Assembly (NCBI GenBank): GCA_026713285.1
Contig: JAPOOT010000005.1
Coordinates: forward strand, 1 to 5,768
DNA length: 5,768 bases
Source of the DNA: Gemmatimonadota bacterium
GTDB taxonomy: Bacteria; JAAXHH01
Direction: 5' to 3'
Shown: one piece after another, positions 4,531-5,768 of the stretch
Position numbering within the stretch: the first letter of the stretch is position 1
How the letters are laid out: every line of letters begins with the position of its first letter
Position numbers and translations under genes: made by a program
Notes under the pieces: model-generated
Databases searched by the model: none
The model's input: only the letters and a program-made list of their open reading frames with translations
What the model was told of the DNA's origin: nothing

Positions 4531-5768
4531 ATGCAGGGACCCCGTGTCGACCGGGTCATATTCTGGGTCGCGCTGCCGCTGATTGCGGGCGTATCGGTAC
4601 CGCTGGTGCTGTTTCCCGTCGAGGGAGAAGCCCTCCTGAGCGCGGTTTTCGGCTGGCTGACGCGGGTCCTGGGATGGGCCTACCTCTGGTTCACGATCGC
4701 CGCCTTCGCGATCCTGGTCTATTACGCCCTGGGCAAGTACGGTCAAGTGCGTTTCGGGGGGCCCGACGCCAAGCCCGAATTCTCCCTGGTCAGCTGGATC
4801 GCCATGATCTTCTGCGCCGGCATCGGCGCCAGCGTCCTGTACTGGGGCACCATCGAGTGGGTTTACTATTACACGAACCCGCCCTTCGGCCTCGAACCGC
4901 GCTCCACCGCCGCCACCGAGTGGGCGGCGACCTACGGACTCTTTCACTGGGGATTCACAGCCTGGGCCATCTACTGTATCCCGACGCTTCCCCTGGCCTA
5001 CCTTTTCTGGAACCGCGGGCGGCCCATCCTGCGCATGTCCGCGGCCTGCGAAGGCGTGATCGGCGAACGCGCCACACGGGGCTTTCCGGGCAAGGTCATC
5101 GACATGTTCTTCATGTTCGGCCTGCTCGGCGGGGTCGGGACGTCCATCGGGCTGAGCACGCCCATGATCTCGGCCGGCCTGTCGGAACTGCTAGGTGTGG
5201 AAAGAGGATTCTGGCTTGACGCGGCGGTGGTGATCACTTTGGGGGTGATCTTCGGCGTCAGCGTCTATACGGGGCTGCAGCGCGGCATCCGCGTCCTGAG
5301 CGGGGTCAACCTCTGGCTTACCGTCGGAGTGCTGACCTTCGTCTTCCTGTTCGGTCCCACGCTGTTCATCATCGACACGTTCACCAACAGCATCGGCCTG
5401 TTGGTGCAGAACTTCGTCAAGATGAGCTTTTACCTGGAACCCGTCGCCAAGGCGGAATCGCTCATTGCGGCGGCGGCGGAAGGAAGGTCGGGACTGACTT
5501 CCGCGGACACCTTCTCGGAACAGTGGACCATCTTCTACTGGGCGTGGTGGATCGCCTTCGCGCCGTTCATGGGGCTGTTCGTTGCCCGCATCTCCCGGGG
5601 CCGCACGATCCGCGAGTTGATCGGCGCCGAGCTGGTGGGCGGTTCCCTGGGCTGCTGGCTGTTCTTCGCGGTGCTCGGCAACACGAGCCTGTTTCTGCAG
5701 CTTGAAGGATCCCAGGACCTCACCGGCCTGGTTGCCCGCAACATGACCCCGGAGGCGATCATCACGAC
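4531..5768 (+). CDS. BCCT-family transporter, CaiT-like (3' end beyond window)
   Basis: Carriers of the betaine/carnitine/choline family import trimethylammonium compounds across the cytoplasmic membrane by symport or antiport. The 412 visible codons cover most of the usual ~500-residue protein. There are many hydrophobic helices, beginning at about 8-28 and 43-67. FCAGIGASVLYWG (94-106) and FHWGFTAWAIY (138-148) are family blocks; GGVGTSIGLSTPM is at 200-212. The signature WTIFYWAWW (332-340) follows, then ARISRGRTIREL (352-363). The residue before the signature is Q331, not the usual G/S/D/N. Judged from my memory of CaiT, W339, W340 and M347 match its substrate-site W323, W324 and M331, F343 replaces Y327, and N260 stands where CaiT has R262, which may favour Na+-coupled symport. 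GGAG (4519-4522) precedes ATG 4531 by 8 nt. It lies 49 bp after the hydrolase and is probably co-transcribed. Substrate unproven. Confidence 0.93.
   Translation, partial: MQGPRVDRVIFWVALPLIAGVSVPLVLFPVEGEALLSAVFGWLTRVLGWAYLWFTIAAFAILVYYALGKYGQVRFGGPDAKPEFSLVSWIAMIFCAGIGASVLYWGTIEWVYYYTNPPFGLEPRSTAATEWAATYGLFHWGFTAWAIYCIPTLPLAYLFWNRGRPILRMSAACEGVIGERATRGFPGKVIDMFFMFGLLGGVGTSIGLSTPMISAGLSELLGVERGFWLDAAVVITLGVIFGVSVYTGLQRGIRVLSGVNLWLTVGVLTFVFLFGPTLFIIDTFTNSIGLLVQNFVKMSFYLEPVAKAESLIAAAAEGRSGLTSADTFSEQWTIFYWAWWIAFAPFMGLFVARISRGRTIRELIGAELVGGSLGCWLFFAVLGNTSLFLQLEGSQDLTGLVARNMTPEAIIT

Noticed and set aside
4336..4947. 203-residue antisense frame over the hydrolase 3' end and transporter 5' end
   Set aside because: Shadow of two well supported plus-strand genes; composition is Gly/Arg/Asp-rich without motifs.

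Overview
This is a moderately GC-rich bacterial window with dense, mostly short-spaced genes and clear Shine-Dalgarno (SD) sites. Six protein genes can be supported. Two lie on the minus strand: a truncated ECF-type sigma factor at the left edge and tatA. Four lie on the plus strand: a small SelW/Rdx-type selenoprotein, a STAS-domain anti-sigma-factor antagonist, a large CehA/McbA-type metallohydrolase, and a BCCT transporter cut by the right edge. No mobile element, tRNA, rRNA or CRISPR was seen. The hydrolase is a subtype I associate with uncultured Poribacteria, Latescibacterota or Planctomycetes-like genomes. That lineage guess is weak inference. An organism that makes the selenoprotein must encode selenocysteine machinery elsewhere.

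Left third (1-1140). The sigma factor start lies at 312 (alternative GTG at 369) and is followed upstream by about 490 bp without a convincing gene. That gap holds a cluster of inverted repeats sharing a GAGACC/GGTCTC core and a 14-bp tandem repeat. tatA (861-1055) has a textbook SD and a strong sigma70-like promoter at 1078-1106, with a dyad directly upstream of the -35.

Middle (1141-1984). The main discovery is at 1275-1517. An ATG or GTG just after a strong AAGGAGG reads into VYCAD, then an in-frame TGA, and then continues into an intact Rdx (SelT/SelW/SelH) domain. The TGA sits exactly at the U of a CxxU redox motif. A 7-bp hairpin with a GGGUU loop begins 14 nt after it, as expected for a bacterial SECIS element. 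A routine gene caller would either miss this gene or start it late, at a TTG beyond the redox motif. After an 18-bp triple tandem repeat comes the STAS gene, whose stop codon overlaps the start of the next gene.

Right part (1977-5768). The metallohydrolase (834 aa) and the CaiT-like BCCT carrier are 49 bp apart and probably co-transcribed, suggesting uptake of a quaternary-ammonium or betaine-like compound linked to a hydrolytic step. The STAS-hydrolase overlap implies translational coupling between a partner-switch regulator and this metabolic pair, which is unusual.
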